DNA of 64,000 nt from positions 62,001 through 126,000 of the forward strand of contig NZ_FORP01000020.1 in NCBI RefSeq assembly GCF_900114035.1. Direction: 5' to 3'. Positions 27,205-37,155 of this stretch are shown here, piece by piece (the first letter of the stretch is position 1; every line of letters begins with the position of its first letter). This DNA is from Amycolatopsis sacchari (GTDB lineage Bacteria > Actinomycetota > Actinomycetes > Mycobacteriales > Pseudonocardiaceae). Under the pieces are notes generated by a model, which searched no databases, had not been told where the DNA came from, and saw nothing but the letters and a program-made list of their open reading frames with translations. The position numbers and the translations under genes are program-made.

Positions 27205-28757
27205 TGCAGCAGTACTCGCAGGGCACCAGCTCGCCGGGACTGACCTCCGCCCACGCGATCGGCACCGGCTCGTGGATGTTCATGCCCTGGCGGGCGGCGC
27301 GGCGCTGTCCTTTGTGGAGCCAGAGGCAGTGCGGATCGTTGTGGTACGCGTACCCCTCGACGCGGTACCCGCGCGGTAACACCCCCGGCGGCAGGGGTTT
27401 GCAGAGCGCGCACCAGGACACGGGCATCTGGTGGACGCACTCGTCCTCGTCGGGGGGTGGCTTGGTGGGGGCTGGGGGTGTGGGGGAGGGGTCGGTGGGC
27501 GCTGCGCTCTGCTGCCGCTCGCTGGCGGTGGGCGCTCCGAAGGCGAGGCGCGGTCTGGTGGCTGCCGGGGCCGCAGGGGAGGGGGCGGTCGCGGGCAGCT
27601 GCTGGGCAGCGGCGAGCGGGCCGGTGGCGGGTGCCGGGGGCGGCTTGGTGGCTGATGCTGGGGCCGTGGCGGAGCGGCTCGTGGCGGGTACCGGGGCGGC
27701 GTGCGACTGCGTGGCGGGCGCCGGGGGCCTGCCCTGCTGTCGCCTGCCGTCGGCGGGCGCTGCGGAAGCGGGGCGCGGTCTGGTGGCTGCCGGGGCAGCG
27801 GCGCCTGGCTGCGTGGCGGGCGCCGGGGGCCTGCCCTGCTGTCGCCTGCCGTCGGCGGGCGCTGCGGAACCGGGGCGCGGTCTGGTGGCTGCCGGGGCAG
27901 CGGCGCCCGGCTGCGTGGCGGGCGCCGTGGGGCCGCTCTGCTGTCGCGCGCCGGTGGCGGCCGCCGAGGGAGCGCGGTCCGGTTGGCTGGCGGCGCCCGC
28001 GGTAGCCGGGCGCGGCCGCCCGCCCGCGGCTGCCGCCGCCGAAGCCGGGCGTGCCTGGCCGGTGGTCGCCGGAGCCCCCGCAGCGGGAGCAGGCCCGCCC
28101 TGCCGCCGCTCACCGCCGCCGGGAGCCCCGCCCTGCCGCCGCTCGCCGCCGCCGGGAGCCCCGCCCTGCCGCCGCTCGCCGCCGGAGGCCTGCGTCGCGG
28201 ACGCCCGCGACCCGGACGCCTGCGGCCCGGGGACCTGCCGCCGAACGGCGAGCGGCAGCACCCCCTCCTCCTCGACGGGCTCCGGCTCCGGAGCCACCGG
28301 CGCCGGCGGCAGCTTCGCCGCCTCCTTCGCGCCCCGCACGGCCAGCCGGTCGGCGCGCTCGTTGTCCGGGTGCCCCGCGTGGCCCTTGACCCAGTGCCAC
28401 TCGACCTCGTGCCGGTGCAGCGCCGCGTCCAGGCGCCGCCACAGGTCGGCGTTCTTCACGGGCTGCTTCGCCGACGTCAGCCAGCCGTTGCCCTTCCAGC
28501 GCGGCATCCACGACAGCACACCGCTGCGCACGTACGTGCTGTCCGTGTAGAGCCGCACCGCCGACGGCCGCTTCAGGGTCTCCAGCGCCTGGATGGCCGC
28601 CATCAGCTCCATCCGGTTGTTGGTCGTCGGCCCCGGATCCGGGCCGTACAGCTCCCGCTCGTGACCGCCGTAGCGCAGCACCACACCCCAGCCGCCCGGC
28701 CCGGGGTTCGGGCTGCAGGCGCCGTCGGTGTAGATCTCGACGAAGGCTTCCCCCACG

Positions 28758-31700
28758 TCAGGAATCTAGCAACGGCGCCGTGACGCAGGCCCGCAGCACC
28801 GGGTCACCCCGCTCGCCGAGCAGGGCGGCCACCTCGTCCCGGTGCCCGCTCTCGACGAGGCAGCGGGCGGCGAGCACGGCCTGGTCGAGCGCTCTGCCGT
28901 GGTGGCGGACCACGTCCAGCCACAGCCGCGCGGCCGGCTCCAGCAGGCCGAGCTTGGCGAGCTTGTCCGCGGCCTCCATCCGCTTGTCGGCCGGGGTGTC
29001 CACGCTGACCAGCACCGCCACGATCTCCCGCCCGGCCTCGGCGCCGCCGGCGTCGATCCAGTTCTCGACGCAGTACGACACCCAGATCTCGTCGGTCGCG
29101 AGCGTCGCCAGGCGGGCCGCCGCGACCGCCTGCTCGCGCCGCCCGATCTTGGTGAGCGCACGCACGAGCTGGTGGCGCTGGTAACCGTCGCAGTCGAGCA
29201 GGCGGGGGTAGGCGGCGTCCAGCAGCTTCGCCGCGAGCGCGGGGCGGTGCTCGGCGGCGGCCAGCGCCACCTCGACCAGGAGGTCCGTCTGCGCCTGGGC
29301 GGCGAGCAGCTTGCCGGCGAGTTCGTCGGCGGCCTCGCCGTGCCCTTGCGCGCACAGCACCCCCGCCAGCCTCGCCCAGTACTCCGGGCCGCGAACGCTC
29401 GCCGCCCGCACCACGCGTTCCGCCGTGGCCGCGTCCCCGTCCTCGAGCAGGGCCTGCACGACGTTGGCGAGGTCCCACTTGTCCAGCCCCGGATGGTCCA
29501 AACTGGACAGTGCCTCTTCGCGAAGGGCGCCCTGGTCACCGAGGTCGGAACCCAGCGCCAGGAGCCGGAGCTTGTACTCGATCCCCAGGCCCGGCTTGTT
29601 CTCGACCAGTCGCAGGAGCTCACCGCTCTCGCCGCAGTTCGCGAGCACGCGGGCGGCCCGCACGAACTCGTACGGCCCCGCGTTGGGCCGCTCCAGCACG
29701 TTGCGCGCCAACGCGGCGGCCGCTCGCGGGTGCGACTCCTCCTGCAGGGTCACCGCCACGCCGAGCACGTGTTCGACGGGCCGCGTTTCGGTCGCCGCGA
29801 GGATTTCCGGTACGCCGTCGCCGCCCTTCGCCGCCAGTACGGCCAGCACCGCGTCGTTGAGCTCGTCCGCGGACGACGACTCCCGCGCGAAGACCTTCTC
29901 CGCGGCCCACAGCCCTTCCTCGGCGCAGTGCAGCCGGACCGCGAGATCGGCGAGGTTGCCCCAGCTCGCGGTGCCGTCCTCCCAGACGTCCACCAGCCGC
30001 GAGCCGAGCGGGAAGCCCGCGCCGTCGGTCACCGCGGGATCGGCCCGCAACCGCACCACCACCTCCCGCAGCAGTGGCGCCGCTGCCTCGCCGCGGCCGA
30101 GTTCGTCCAGCAGGTACAGCAGGGCGAGCTGCCTCGCGAAGTCCGCCGCCGCGCCGGCCACCAGGCGCACGAGCAGGCGTTCGCCGATCGTCGCCCCGTC
30201 GGGGACCAGCTCCTTGAGCACCAGCACACACCGGTGCAGCGCGGGCAGGCTCGCCCGCTCGGCGAAGGACTCCAGCCACCGGGCGGCTTCGGCGGTGTCG
30301 GCGACGCGGCCCAGCACCGCCGCGCACTCGAGCCTGGTGGCCTCCGACAGCTCCGGAGCGTCCCGCAGTTCCCGCAGCCGGGCGATCGCGGGCGCGCCGA
30401 GCGTCTCGGGCACGAACGAGACGAGCACCTGGCCGATCTCCTCCACGTCGGACCAGGGATGCCTGCGGGCGCCGTTCGCCAGCAACGCGTCGAGGATCCG
30501 GTCCACGACAGCGGCGGCGAGCCGGTCCCCGATCTCGATGCCCTCGGCGAGCAGCCGTCCCGCGAAGAGCACCTCGTCCTTCGCCCCGGCGAGCAGCACC
30601 TCGAACACGCGGCCCAGTTCGTTGCCCGCCCGGCCCCACAGCACGAACGTGAACAGGGCGAACGCCTGCGTCGCGAGGCCCATGCCGCGCTCGATCCACT
30701 CGTCGAGCCCGGGGAAGTCGGCGGAGATCTCGCGGGCGCGCCTGCGCGCGGCGAGGAACTCGGCGAACGAGTAGTGCCGGAAGTCGAGGACGTCGTCGGT
30801 CTGCTCGAACACGCCCGTGCTCGCGAGCAGCGCCCGCAGGTCCTCCTGCCAGCCCTCCGGCAGCTCCAGGCCCTGGCCGGCCACCCACTCGCACGCCGCT
30901 TCGAACAGCGGCGACTCGCTCTCCAGCCGGTGCGCGGCGAGCTGCTCGACGATGTCCGTGCGGTGCTTGCGCAGCCATTCGGCGAACGCGAGCCGTTCCG
31001 GTTGGTCCCGCAGGGAGCGGCGCAGCTCGGCCACGGTGTCGCGCCTGCTGGGCGTTTCGTCGAGCAGGTACGCCATGAACCGGTCGTAGAGGTCGACGCG
31101 GCTGTTGGGCAGCGGGCGCTGGGGTTCGAGCGTGTGCGCGATCGCCGCGATCGTGGCGAGCAGCGGGTTGCGGACCAGCTCCCGCAACCGGCCGTCGCCG
31201 ACCTGGCGGACGAACTCGGCGGCCCGGCCGGTCGCGGTGACCGGGTTCTGCGCGCGGAACCACGCGCCGGCGAACTCGGCCAGCTCGCCGGGACCGAACG
31301 GCTGGAGGTGGTAGGTGTCGAGCCCGGCCCGTTCGAACGGCGCCAGCTCGCGGCCCGGCAGCGGGCGGGTGGTGACGACCAGGCGGTGGTCGGCGCCGCG
31401 GCGCACCTGGTAGGCGATGGCGTCGATCACCTGCGCGCGGGTCTCCGGCTCGATGATCTCGTCCAGCCCGTCGACGAACACCAGCCAGCGGGCGCCGAGC
31501 GCGCGGCGCGCGAACACCTCGGGCCGCGGCCGTTCCGACAGCAGGCGGCCCAGCGCTTCCTCGGTGCCGGCGGCGAGCAGTTCCGCCCAGGCCCGGTTCG
31601 CCGCGAGCGCCCGCGCGGGCACGCGCAACGGCAGGAGGGGCTCGCTCAGCGGGGGCTGGCCGTCACCGTCGCCGAGCCAGTACGCGGAAAGCTGCTGCAC

Positions 31701-32144
31701 GTACAGGTAGCCGACGGTCGACTTGCCGCTGCCCGGTTCGCCGGTGAGCACGAGGTGCCCGCCGCGGTCGAGCGCTTCGGTGATGCTCAGCACGCGCTCG
31801 GCGGACTCCGGTGCCTGCTTGCGCTCCGGCTCCGGCTTGCGCCCGGGCTCGGGCGGCCGCTCGGCGAGCTGGGGGCGGATCGTCTGCTGCACGTACACCT
31901 GCGTCAGCTCGGGCTGACGCACGCCGAGCAGCTTGTACGGCAGCGCCTCCGTCGCGCGCTGCTGGGCCTCCAGCAGGTCACGCAGGGCCGGGGACAGCGG
32001 GGGCCGGTCCCGCCAGGACGTCAGCGGCCGGTCCGGCTCGACGGGCCCGCCGTGGAAGTGCAGCGTCAGCCGGTCGATGCTGCCCGCCTGCACGACGGGA
32101 CCGTCGAACCGGCCGCCGCTGATCTCGTTGTGCCGCTCGACCAT
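28758..32144 (-). CDS. NACHT-family NTPase with RHIM/BASS-like N-terminal motif and helical-repeat C terminus
   Basis: 1128 residues from ATG 32144. Residues 6-24 ([19 protein letters not shown]) resemble bacterial amyloid signalling motifs found at NLR-like N termini. Walker A GEPGSGKS at 135-142; Walker [12 protein letters not shown] at 220-230, with the extra acidic residue typical of NACHT; then [14 protein letters not shown] and winged-helix-like segments. From about residue 560 the protein is an alpha-solenoid of degenerate Ala/Leu-rich repeats, a likely ligand sensor. No signal peptide or membrane span. Divergent from a small unknown gene. It probably acts as a STAND switch in immunity or conflict; the effector is not obvious. 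Confidence 0.85.
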   Translation of the reverse strand: MVERHNEISGGRFDGPVVQAGSIDRLTLHFHGGPVEPDRPLTSWRDRPPLSPALRDLLEAQQRATEALPYKLLGVRQPELTQVYVQQTIRPQLAERPPEPGRKPEPERKQAPESAERVLSITEALDRGGHLVLTGEPGSGKSTVGYLYVQQLSAYWLGDGDGQPPLSEPLLPLRVPARALAANRAWAELLAAGTEEALGRLLSERPRPEVFARRALGARWLVFVDGLDEIIEPETRAQVIDAIAYQVRRGADHRLVVTTRPLPGRELAPFERAGLDTYHLQPFGPGELAEFAGAWFRAQNPVTATGRAAEFVRQVGDGRLRELVRNPLLATIAAIAHTLEPQRPLPNSRVDLYDRFMAYLLDETPSRRDTVAELRRSLRDQPERLAFAEWLRKHRTDIVEQLAAHRLESESPLFEAACEWVAGQGLELPEGWQEDLRALLASTGVFEQTDDVLDFRHYSFAEFLAARRRAREISADFPGLDEWIERGMGLATQAFALFTFVLWGRAGNELGRVFEVLLAGAKDEVLFAGRLLAEGIEIGDRLAAAVVDRILDALLANGARRHPWSDVEEIGQVLVSFVPETLGAPAIARLRELRDAPELSEATRLECAAVLGRVADTAEAARWLESFAERASLPALHRCVLVLKELVPDGATIGERLLVRLVAGAAADFARQLALLYLLDELGRGEAAAPLLREVVVRLRADPAVTDGAGFPLGSRLVDVWEDGTASWGNLADLAVRLHCAEEGLWAAEKVFARESSSADELNDAVLAVLAAKGGDGVPEILAATETRPVEHVLGVAVTLQEESHPRAAAALARNVLERPNAGPYEFVRAARVLANCGESGELLRLVENKPGLGIEYKLRLLALGSDLGDQGALREEALSSLDHPGLDKWDLANVVQALLEDGDAATAERVVRAASVRGPEYWARLAGVLCAQGHGEAADELAGKLLAAQAQTDLLVEVALAAAEHRPALAAKLLDAAYPRLLDCDGYQRHQLVRALTKIGRREQAVAAARLATLATDEIWVSYCVENWIDAGGAEAGREIVAVLVSVDTPADKRMEAADKLAKLGLLEPAARLWLDVVRHHGRALDQAVLAARCLVESGHRDEVAALLGERGDPVLRACVTAPLLDS

Positions 32145-32228
32145 GGTCCAGTTGTACGGCACGGGGACGCCGTTCCGGGCGAAAAGCGGCCACTCGGTGC
32201 GGTCGGGTTTCAGGGTGTGGGGGTTCTC

Positions 32229-32261
32229 GGTGTAACGACACCACGGAGTATTCCGACTCCG
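32229..32261. promoter_or_regulatory. Two adjacent dyads in the NACHT divergent promoter region
   Basis: GGTGT-AACG-ACACC (32229-32242) is followed at once by CGGAGT-ATTCCG-ACTCCG (32244-32261). Both have perfect arms and lie 5-37 bases before the GTG at 32266 and 85 bases upstream of the NACHT start. They may be operators or the hairpin of an untranslated leader. Confidence 0.4.
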
Positions 32262-32265
32262 GGGC

Positions 32266-32688
32266 GTGTTCGAGCTCATTCTGGACCCGCGGGCGGTCGG
32301 CACCCCGGTGGAGACGCTGCACAAGCTGGTCGGTGCCGCCGGCTTCGTCGTCACCGTCTCTGGCACGGCGCCTGCGGGCACCACGGAGCGAGCGATCCTC
32401 ACCGCCGCCCCGAGGCTGGCAGAAGACCGGGACATCAGGACAGACGGGCTGAGCACCAGCCGGATCGGCATGTACCGCGTCTTCTGGGGAGTGGTTCCTC
32501 ACCCCAGCGGAAGCCTCGCGCTGCTCGTCCCGCTGGCGGGGGAAGACGGCTGGGTCCACCACTTTCGCGTCGAGGTCCTCGACCCGGTGCAGGCTCTGGC
32601 GCAGCAGGGTTATTCGACGGGCGGCGGAGGCAACGGCGCGGTCACGGACGCCGGGTTCGCCCAGGCCTTCCGGCAGGCCGGAATCTGA
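32266..32688 (+). CDS. Small uncharacterised protein linked to the NACHT/protease locus
   Basis: 140 residues from GTG 32266. I do not recognise a family. It begins FELILDPRAVGTPVETLHKLVGAAG, has alternating beta-like stretches (GFVVTVSG, GSLALLVPL, HHFRVEVLD) and a Gly-rich patch before a final helix, suggesting a small alpha/beta fold. No signal peptide or membrane span. It is 18 bases upstream of the membrane coiled-coil gene, so the two are probably co-transcribed, and divergent from the NACHT gene. Small constant partners are common in such conflict loci, which makes a regulatory or effector-associated role plausible. Confidence 0.65.
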   Translation: MFELILDPRAVGTPVETLHKLVGAAGFVVTVSGTAPAGTTERAILTAAPRLAEDRDIRTDGLSTSRIGMYRVFWGVVPHPSGSLALLVPLAGEDGWVHHFRVEVLDPVQALAQQGYSTGGGGNGAVTDAGFAQAFRQAGI

Positions 32689-32705
32689 TCGCGGAGGTGG
32701 TGCCC

Positions 32706-33188
32706 GTGGCTGAAGCGGATGATCAACGGCCACAGTGGACGTGGCGGTTCTGGACCGCCGTGGGCATCGTGCTCGCGTTCACGGTGCTCGTGGTGGTCAT
32801 GTTCCTGAACTCCGGCGGCGACGAGATCGTGTGGCAGCGGCGTGTGTACCTGTTCGGTGCCGTCGAAGCCCTCACGTTCACAGCGGTCGGCTGGATCTTC
32901 GGACGCGAGGTGGGCCGCGGTGCTGTCACGGCGGCCCGGCAGAACGCGGCCGCGGCGCAGGACGACGCCGACGCGGCACGATCCGAGGCGCGGGCGAAGA
33001 CCGAGGAGGCGGCCGCCGCCGACCGGCGCGCTGTCGAAGAGAGGATCAAGGGCGAAGCCGTCGTGGCCGCGGTGCGCAGCTTCACCGAACCGGTCGCACC
33101 GGACGGGCTCAGCGACGTGACCGTCCGCCCCGGCGGACCCGCCGCCCTGCGGGATCTGCGCGCGTTCGTGGACGACCTCTACGGCTGA
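32706..33188 (+). CDS. Two-span membrane protein with cytoplasmic coiled coil
   Basis: 160 residues from GTG 32706, with GGAGG 8 bases upstream. Two hydrophobic spans (about 12-33, FWTAVGIVLAFTVLVVVMFL, and 44-63, VYLFGAVEALTFTAVGWIFG) are joined by a short loop. They are followed by an Ala/Glu/Arg-rich helix of about 45 residues (TAARQNAAAAQDDADAARSE onward), likely a coiled coil, and a C-terminal DLRAFVDDLYG. No enzyme motif is seen. Probably a membrane anchor or pore-forming partner of the neighbouring NTPase proteins. Its 3' end overlaps the convergent protease-STAND gene by 10 bases. Confidence 0.75.
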   Translation: MAEADDQRPQWTWRFWTAVGIVLAFTVLVVVMFLNSGGDEIVWQRRVYLFGAVEALTFTAVGWIFGREVGRGAVTAARQNAAAAQDDADAARSEARAKTEEAAAADRRAVEERIKGEAVVAAVRSFTEPVAPDGLSDVTVRPGGPAALRDLRAFVDDLYG

Positions 33189-36100
33189 CCCCCGTTCAAC
33201 GCGTTCACGAGGAACGCACAGCGTTCTTCGGCCCGGGCGAGTGCCTTCCGGTACCGCGGCGTGTCCGGCAACTCCCGCCGGATCGCGACCGCCTCGCGCG
33301 CGGAGTCCAGTGCCTCGGCCAGCCGCCCGAGATCCTGCAGGCGGCTGGCTCGCTGGAGCAGCGACGTCGCCAGGCTCTCCCGGTTCGCGGGCACTGTGGG
33401 CGGAAGTTCTCGCTTGAGCGCGATCGCCCGGTCGACGTGGGGGAGCGCTTCCTCGTGATAACCGAGTGCACCCAGGCGGGCCGCCAGTGAGTTCAGCGAA
33501 ACCGCGAGCGACGATCGGTAGCGGTCCGGCATCAGGTACGCCAGCCGTTCCCGGATGTGTACGGCCTCTTGGATCGTCTTCCACGCCGCCTCCGGGTCGG
33601 AGTTCGCGAGCCGGGCGGCGAGGTTGTTCAACGACAGCGCGAGAGCGGGCAGGTACGAGTCCGGAGACCTCTCCGCGAGGAGCCTGCGCAACTCCACCGC
33701 CTCGCCGACGACGTCTCGGGCCTCGGACTCGCGTCCCAGCCTGGACAGCCGTACCGCGAGGTTGTTCAGCGACACGGCGAGCGAGGCCTGCGAGGTGTCC
33801 GAGTCTTCCCGGTACAGTCCGCGTTTGAGGGCAACGGCTTCCTCGATCGCGGCGAGCGCTTCTTCGTCCTCCCCGAGCTCCGCGAGCCGCACGCTCAGAT
33901 TGTTGAGCGACGCGGCCAGCTCCCGGCGCGAGTCCTCCGTCCCGGCCTCGGCGAGCCGTCGGCGGATCTCGACCGCTTCGCGTGCGTACGCGCCGGCGTC
34001 CTCGTGTTCTCCCGCACGGGCCAGCCGGATCGCCATCTGGTGCACCGACTGGGCCAGCAGCGGTTCCGCGGCCGGGTCCGCCGCCGCGAGCTCCCGGCGG
34101 ATCGCCAGCGCCTGCTCGGTGTGGCGGCGCGCTTCGGGATAACGCCGCGCGTCGCTCAGGCGTGTCGCACACCTGCTCAACAGCAGTGCCCTGTCCGTCG
34201 GGGGTAGTTCAGCCGACAGCACGACCGCGGTCTCCGCGAGCGTCAGCGCGGCACCGGCCAGAGCCAACGAGGTAGCCGGAATCCGCTGCTCCACCTCGGT
34301 CAGCACGAGGGGATCGGGGATCAGCGGCGTTCCGGCCTCGATGAGGGGGGCCGCGACGGCCGGTTCGCCGGCGGAGATCGCGCCGGACACAGCGGGCCCG
34401 AGCCACCGGCGTGCATCCGCCCGCACAGCGGCCGACAGCGCCTCCGCCACCGCGGGGTGCCGGGCGGCCGCGCGAGCCGCGACCGTCCACGCTCGATCGC
34501 TCTGCGCCTCGGTGGCTCCGGTCAGCAGGATCTGCAGCAGGTCTGGCCGACGTCGTAGGCAGCGGGCCAGGAGGTCCTCACCGAGCCGGTCGGGTTCCAG
34601 CGGTGCGACACCGGCTTCGGCGGGGTACAACCCGCGCAACCACTGCAGGTACCGCCATTCGTATCCTGCGGGGGACTCCGGCACGGCGGCGACGACGTGT
34701 TCGGCCTCGGCGGGATCGTCCGCCCCCAGCAGCGTTGCCGCGCACACGAGGGTGCGGAGCAGCTCCGGATGGGTGTCCGGCAGCTGTTCGGCGTGGGCGG
34801 CATCGAGCCAATAGCGGGCCTCGTGGTGCAGCAGGCGGGCACTCGGCCCGGAGTCTTCCGTGGCGGCTGTGGGTACTGCCTCGTCGAGGACCTGGGTGAG
34901 CGCGGTCAGGCAGACCGTGAGTGCGTGTCCGTCCGCCGGCGGAGCGAACTCCTCGCGGACAGCCGTGCCGAACCGCTCCGCGAACCGGCGCAGGGCTTCC
35001 GCGTGCAGCGGTGCTGCCTCCGCGAGTGGGGGCAGTGCCCAGACCGGCGCCGACTCCAGCATCAGGGCCACGCGATCCGGACTTCGGGCTTGCAGGCGCT
35101 CCAGCCAGTCCCCGGTCGACCTGGCCAGCAGCAGTACCCGGACGACGTTCGTCCGCTCCCCGTTCCGCGCGAGCGTGTCCAGCAACCGCACCAGTTCGTC
35201 CTCACGCGTGTCGGCGTAGTCGACGACGAGCAGTACGGTTCCGCTCAGTGCCGCGAGCCGGTCCACGACCTCCGCGGGCACGTCCTTGTGCAGCAGGCCC
35301 GCGATCGTTCCCGGCCGCGTGGCCGCCCGCGCGCAGAGCTGCCTCGCGAGACGGGTCTTGCCCTCCCCGCCCCGCCCGGTCAGCAGCGCCACCCCCAGGT
35401 GGCCGCGTTGCCGCTGCCACGTCTCGATCCGTTCGATCAGGTCGTTGCGGCCCAGGAAGGGCACGAATTCGTATTCGCTCTTGAGGAGCAGGCTCGGCGG
35501 GGCGTCTTCCGGCAGGACGGGCCGGGGGACGAACGCGTCACGGACCACCTCGTCCCAGCCTTCGGCGACCCGCGTCCAATCCATCCGCTCGACGGTTTCG
35601 AGCGCGAGTTCCGCGAGCGTCTGCCGGAGCCGCGCCGCGGGCACCACCCAGGCACCGAGTGCGCTGGTCGCGTCGCGGGTGGTGCGCAACATCCCGCCGA
35701 CGCGACCGGTACGCAGGCTCAGTACCGGGCTGCCGCTCATCCCCGGCACGGCCTGACCCCGTCCGAGCTTGACGATGTCCCCACCGCTGAACCACTTCTG
35801 CCCGGTCACGTCGAACGTCTCCGATTCGAGGGCGTGGCCGAACGCCGGAGCCACCCCGCAGGCCAGCACCCGGTCCGTGGTCCGCAGCGGCTCATCGTCG
35901 AGAACCACGCACGGGTGGTCCACCGCCTCCGCATCGGACAGGCGCAGTACGGCCAGGTCCGGCGGTGGGCAGGGGTTGGCGTTGACCACAGCGGGCTCTG
36001 CGTGCACGACGTCGGCGGCGAACCGCCGTCCACCCCATTCGACCTCGACAGCGCCGGAAACTCCGTCCGTCACGTGCGCGCAGGTCAGCACGGTGCCCGG

Positions 36101-36211
36101 GGCGACGAAGAACCCGGAACCCCGCAACGACCCTTCGCGGTGGACACGGACGGATGCCTGGGTGAGCAGCTCGACGAGTTGCGCCAGCCGGCCTGACTCG
36201 ATCTCGCTCAC
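33179..36211 (-). CDS. Trypsin-like protease - STAND NTPase - TPR protein
   Basis: 1010 residues, cytoplasmic (no signal peptide). Residues 15-200: chymotrypsin-fold protease with His46 (TCAHV), Asp85 (PPDLAVLRL) and Ser159 (PGMSGSP). Residues 250-~480: P-loop NTPase preceded by FLGRNDLIERIETW, Walker A GRGGEGKT at 279-286, Walker B VLLVVDYAD ending near 334. Residues ~700-990: at least six 42-45-residue TPR units (SLNNLSVRLAELGEDEEALAAIEEAV, SLNNLAVRLSRLGRESEARDVVGEAV and so on). Such protease-NTPase-TPR proteins occur in actinobacterial conflict systems. The protease may be unleashed when the NTPase/TPR senses a trigger. Confidence 0.9.
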   Translation of the reverse strand: MSEIESGRLAQLVELLTQASVRVHREGSLRGSGFFVAPGTVLTCAHVTDGVSGAVEVEWGGRRFAADVVHAEPAVVNANPCPPPDLAVLRLSDAEAVDHPCVVLDDEPLRTTDRVLACGVAPAFGHALESETFDVTGQKWFSGGDIVKLGRGQAVPGMSGSPVLSLRTGRVGGMLRTTRDATSALGAWVVPAARLRQTLAELALETVERMDWTRVAEGWDEVVRDAFVPRPVLPEDAPPSLLLKSEYEFVPFLGRNDLIERIETWQRQRGHLGVALLTGRGGEGKTRLARQLCARAATRPGTIAGLLHKDVPAEVVDRLAALSGTVLLVVDYADTREDELVRLLDTLARNGERTNVVRVLLLARSTGDWLERLQARSPDRVALMLESAPVWALPPLAEAAPLHAEALRRFAERFGTAVREEFAPPADGHALTVCLTALTQVLDEAVPTAATEDSGPSARLLHHEARYWLDAAHAEQLPDTHPELLRTLVCAATLLGADDPAEAEHVVAAVPESPAGYEWRYLQWLRGLYPAEAGVAPLEPDRLGEDLLARCLRRRPDLLQILLTGATEAQSDRAWTVAARAAARHPAVAEALSAAVRADARRWLGPAVSGAISAGEPAVAAPLIEAGTPLIPDPLVLTEVEQRIPATSLALAGAALTLAETAVVLSAELPPTDRALLLSRCATRLSDARRYPEARRHTEQALAIRRELAAADPAAEPLLAQSVHQMAIRLARAGEHEDAGAYAREAVEIRRRLAEAGTEDSRRELAASLNNLSVRLAELGEDEEALAAIEEAVALKRGLYREDSDTSQASLAVSLNNLAVRLSRLGRESEARDVVGEAVELRRLLAERSPDSYLPALALSLNNLAARLANSDPEAAWKTIQEAVHIRERLAYLMPDRYRSSLAVSLNSLAARLGALGYHEEALPHVDRAIALKRELPPTVPANRESLATSLLQRASRLQDLGRLAEALDSAREAVAIRRELPDTPRYRKALARAEERCAFLVNALNGGQP

Positions 36212-36315
36212 GCGCGTTGAGTCGCGCCGCCCGTCGCTGGCATTACACGCGCTCAGGTCGTCACCGGCGTCAGCGCCGCGGGTGCTGCCACCGGGCTACC
36301 GGCCCCACAACAAAA

Positions 36316-36344
36316 CGGGGCCGCCCAGCACCTGGGCGGCCCCG
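36316..36344 (-). terminator. Intrinsic terminator of the MBL hydrolase gene
   Basis: CGGGGCCGCCCAG / CTGGGCGGCCCCG, a perfect 13-bp stem with a 3-base loop. Read on the minus strand it is followed by TTTTGTTG, a U-tract. It separates the MBL gene from the protease-STAND gene. Confidence 0.9.
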
Positions 36345-36361
36345 TTCGGGTGATTTCCGGC

Positions 36362-37039
36362 TCACCAGCCCCGTTCGCGCCATTCGGCGAGCTTCGGGCG
36401 CTCCGCGCCCAGCGTGGAGTCGTCCCCGTGGCCGGGGTAGAACCACGTCTCGTCGGGCAGCACGTCGAAGATCCGTGACTCCACGTCGTCGATCAGTGAG
36501 CGGAAATCCTCCGGAGAGGTGGTGCGGCCGACGCCGCCCGGGAACAGGGAGTCACCGGTGAACAGGTGCGGCGGGCCGTCCGGGTCGCGGTACAGCAGGG
36601 CGATCGACCCCGGCGTGTGCCCGCGCAGGTGGATCACCTCGAGCGTGCAGTCGCCGACGGTGAGGGTGTCGCCGTGCTCCACCAGGAAGTCCGGCGGCAC
36701 CGGCAGCGGACCGGCGTCGAGCGGGTGCGCGGCCGTGTTCGCGCCGTTCGCGCCCGCCACCGCGCCCAGCGCCTGCCAGTGGTCGCCGTGCTGGTGCGTC
36801 GTCACGACGGTGCGCAGCGCCGGCCGGTCGGGGCCGTGCCCGATGAGGTCCGAGATGCGCTCGGGGTCGGCGGCCGCGTCGATGAGCAGCGCCTCGTTCT
36901 GCGCCCGGCACACCAGCAGGTACGCGTTGTTGTCCATCGGCCCGACGGACAGTTTGGTGATGGTCAGCGCCCCGAGCGTGCGCCGTGCGGCGTCCCCGCC
37001 CGGCTCGACGTGCCCGGTGTAGTCCTCCACGACGTTCAC
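36362..37039 (-). CDS. Metallo-beta-lactamase-fold hydrolase (glyoxalase II-like)
   Basis: 225 residues. Metal-binding motif THQHGDHW, further ligands in LRGHTPGSIALLY, FTGDSLFPGGVGRT and a final YPGHGDDST: the full MBL metal-site set. The opening VEDYTGHVEPG and KLSVGPMDNNAYLLVC are typical of the actinobacterial homologue usually found before uvrA. GTG 37039 is chosen over GTG 37048 because TACCGT ends 7 bases upstream (leaderless pattern). Natural substrate unknown, perhaps a thioester. Confidence 0.9.
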   Translation of the reverse strand: MNVVEDYTGHVEPGGDAARRTLGALTITKLSVGPMDNNAYLLVCRAQNEALLIDAAADPERISDLIGHGPDRPALRTVVTTHQHGDHWQALGAVAGANGANTAAHPLDAGPLPVPPDFLVEHGDTLTVGDCTLEVIHLRGHTPGSIALLYRDPDGPPHLFTGDSLFPGGVGRTTSPEDFRSLIDDVESRIFDVLPDETWFYPGHGDDSTLGAERPKLAEWRERGW

Positions 37040-37155
37040 CTGGCACACGGTAGCCGTCGCGCTGCGGCGAGTTCCACCCGTTCAGCCCGGTCTCAGATTC
37101 GTAACGTAACCTCGCTTCCCGTTGCCAGACCCCGCTCGAACTCCCCAGGAAGCCC

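Noticed and set aside
32145-32471. Extended N terminus of the NACHT gene up to 32471
   Set aside because: The extra residues are low in structure and overlap the divergent 140-aa gene; the conserved signalling-like motif begins just after ATG 32144.
32266-32688. Calling the 140-residue protein an EACC1-type effector-associated component
   Set aside because: Context fits, but the sequence lacks the pattern I associate with EACC1; left as uncharacterised.
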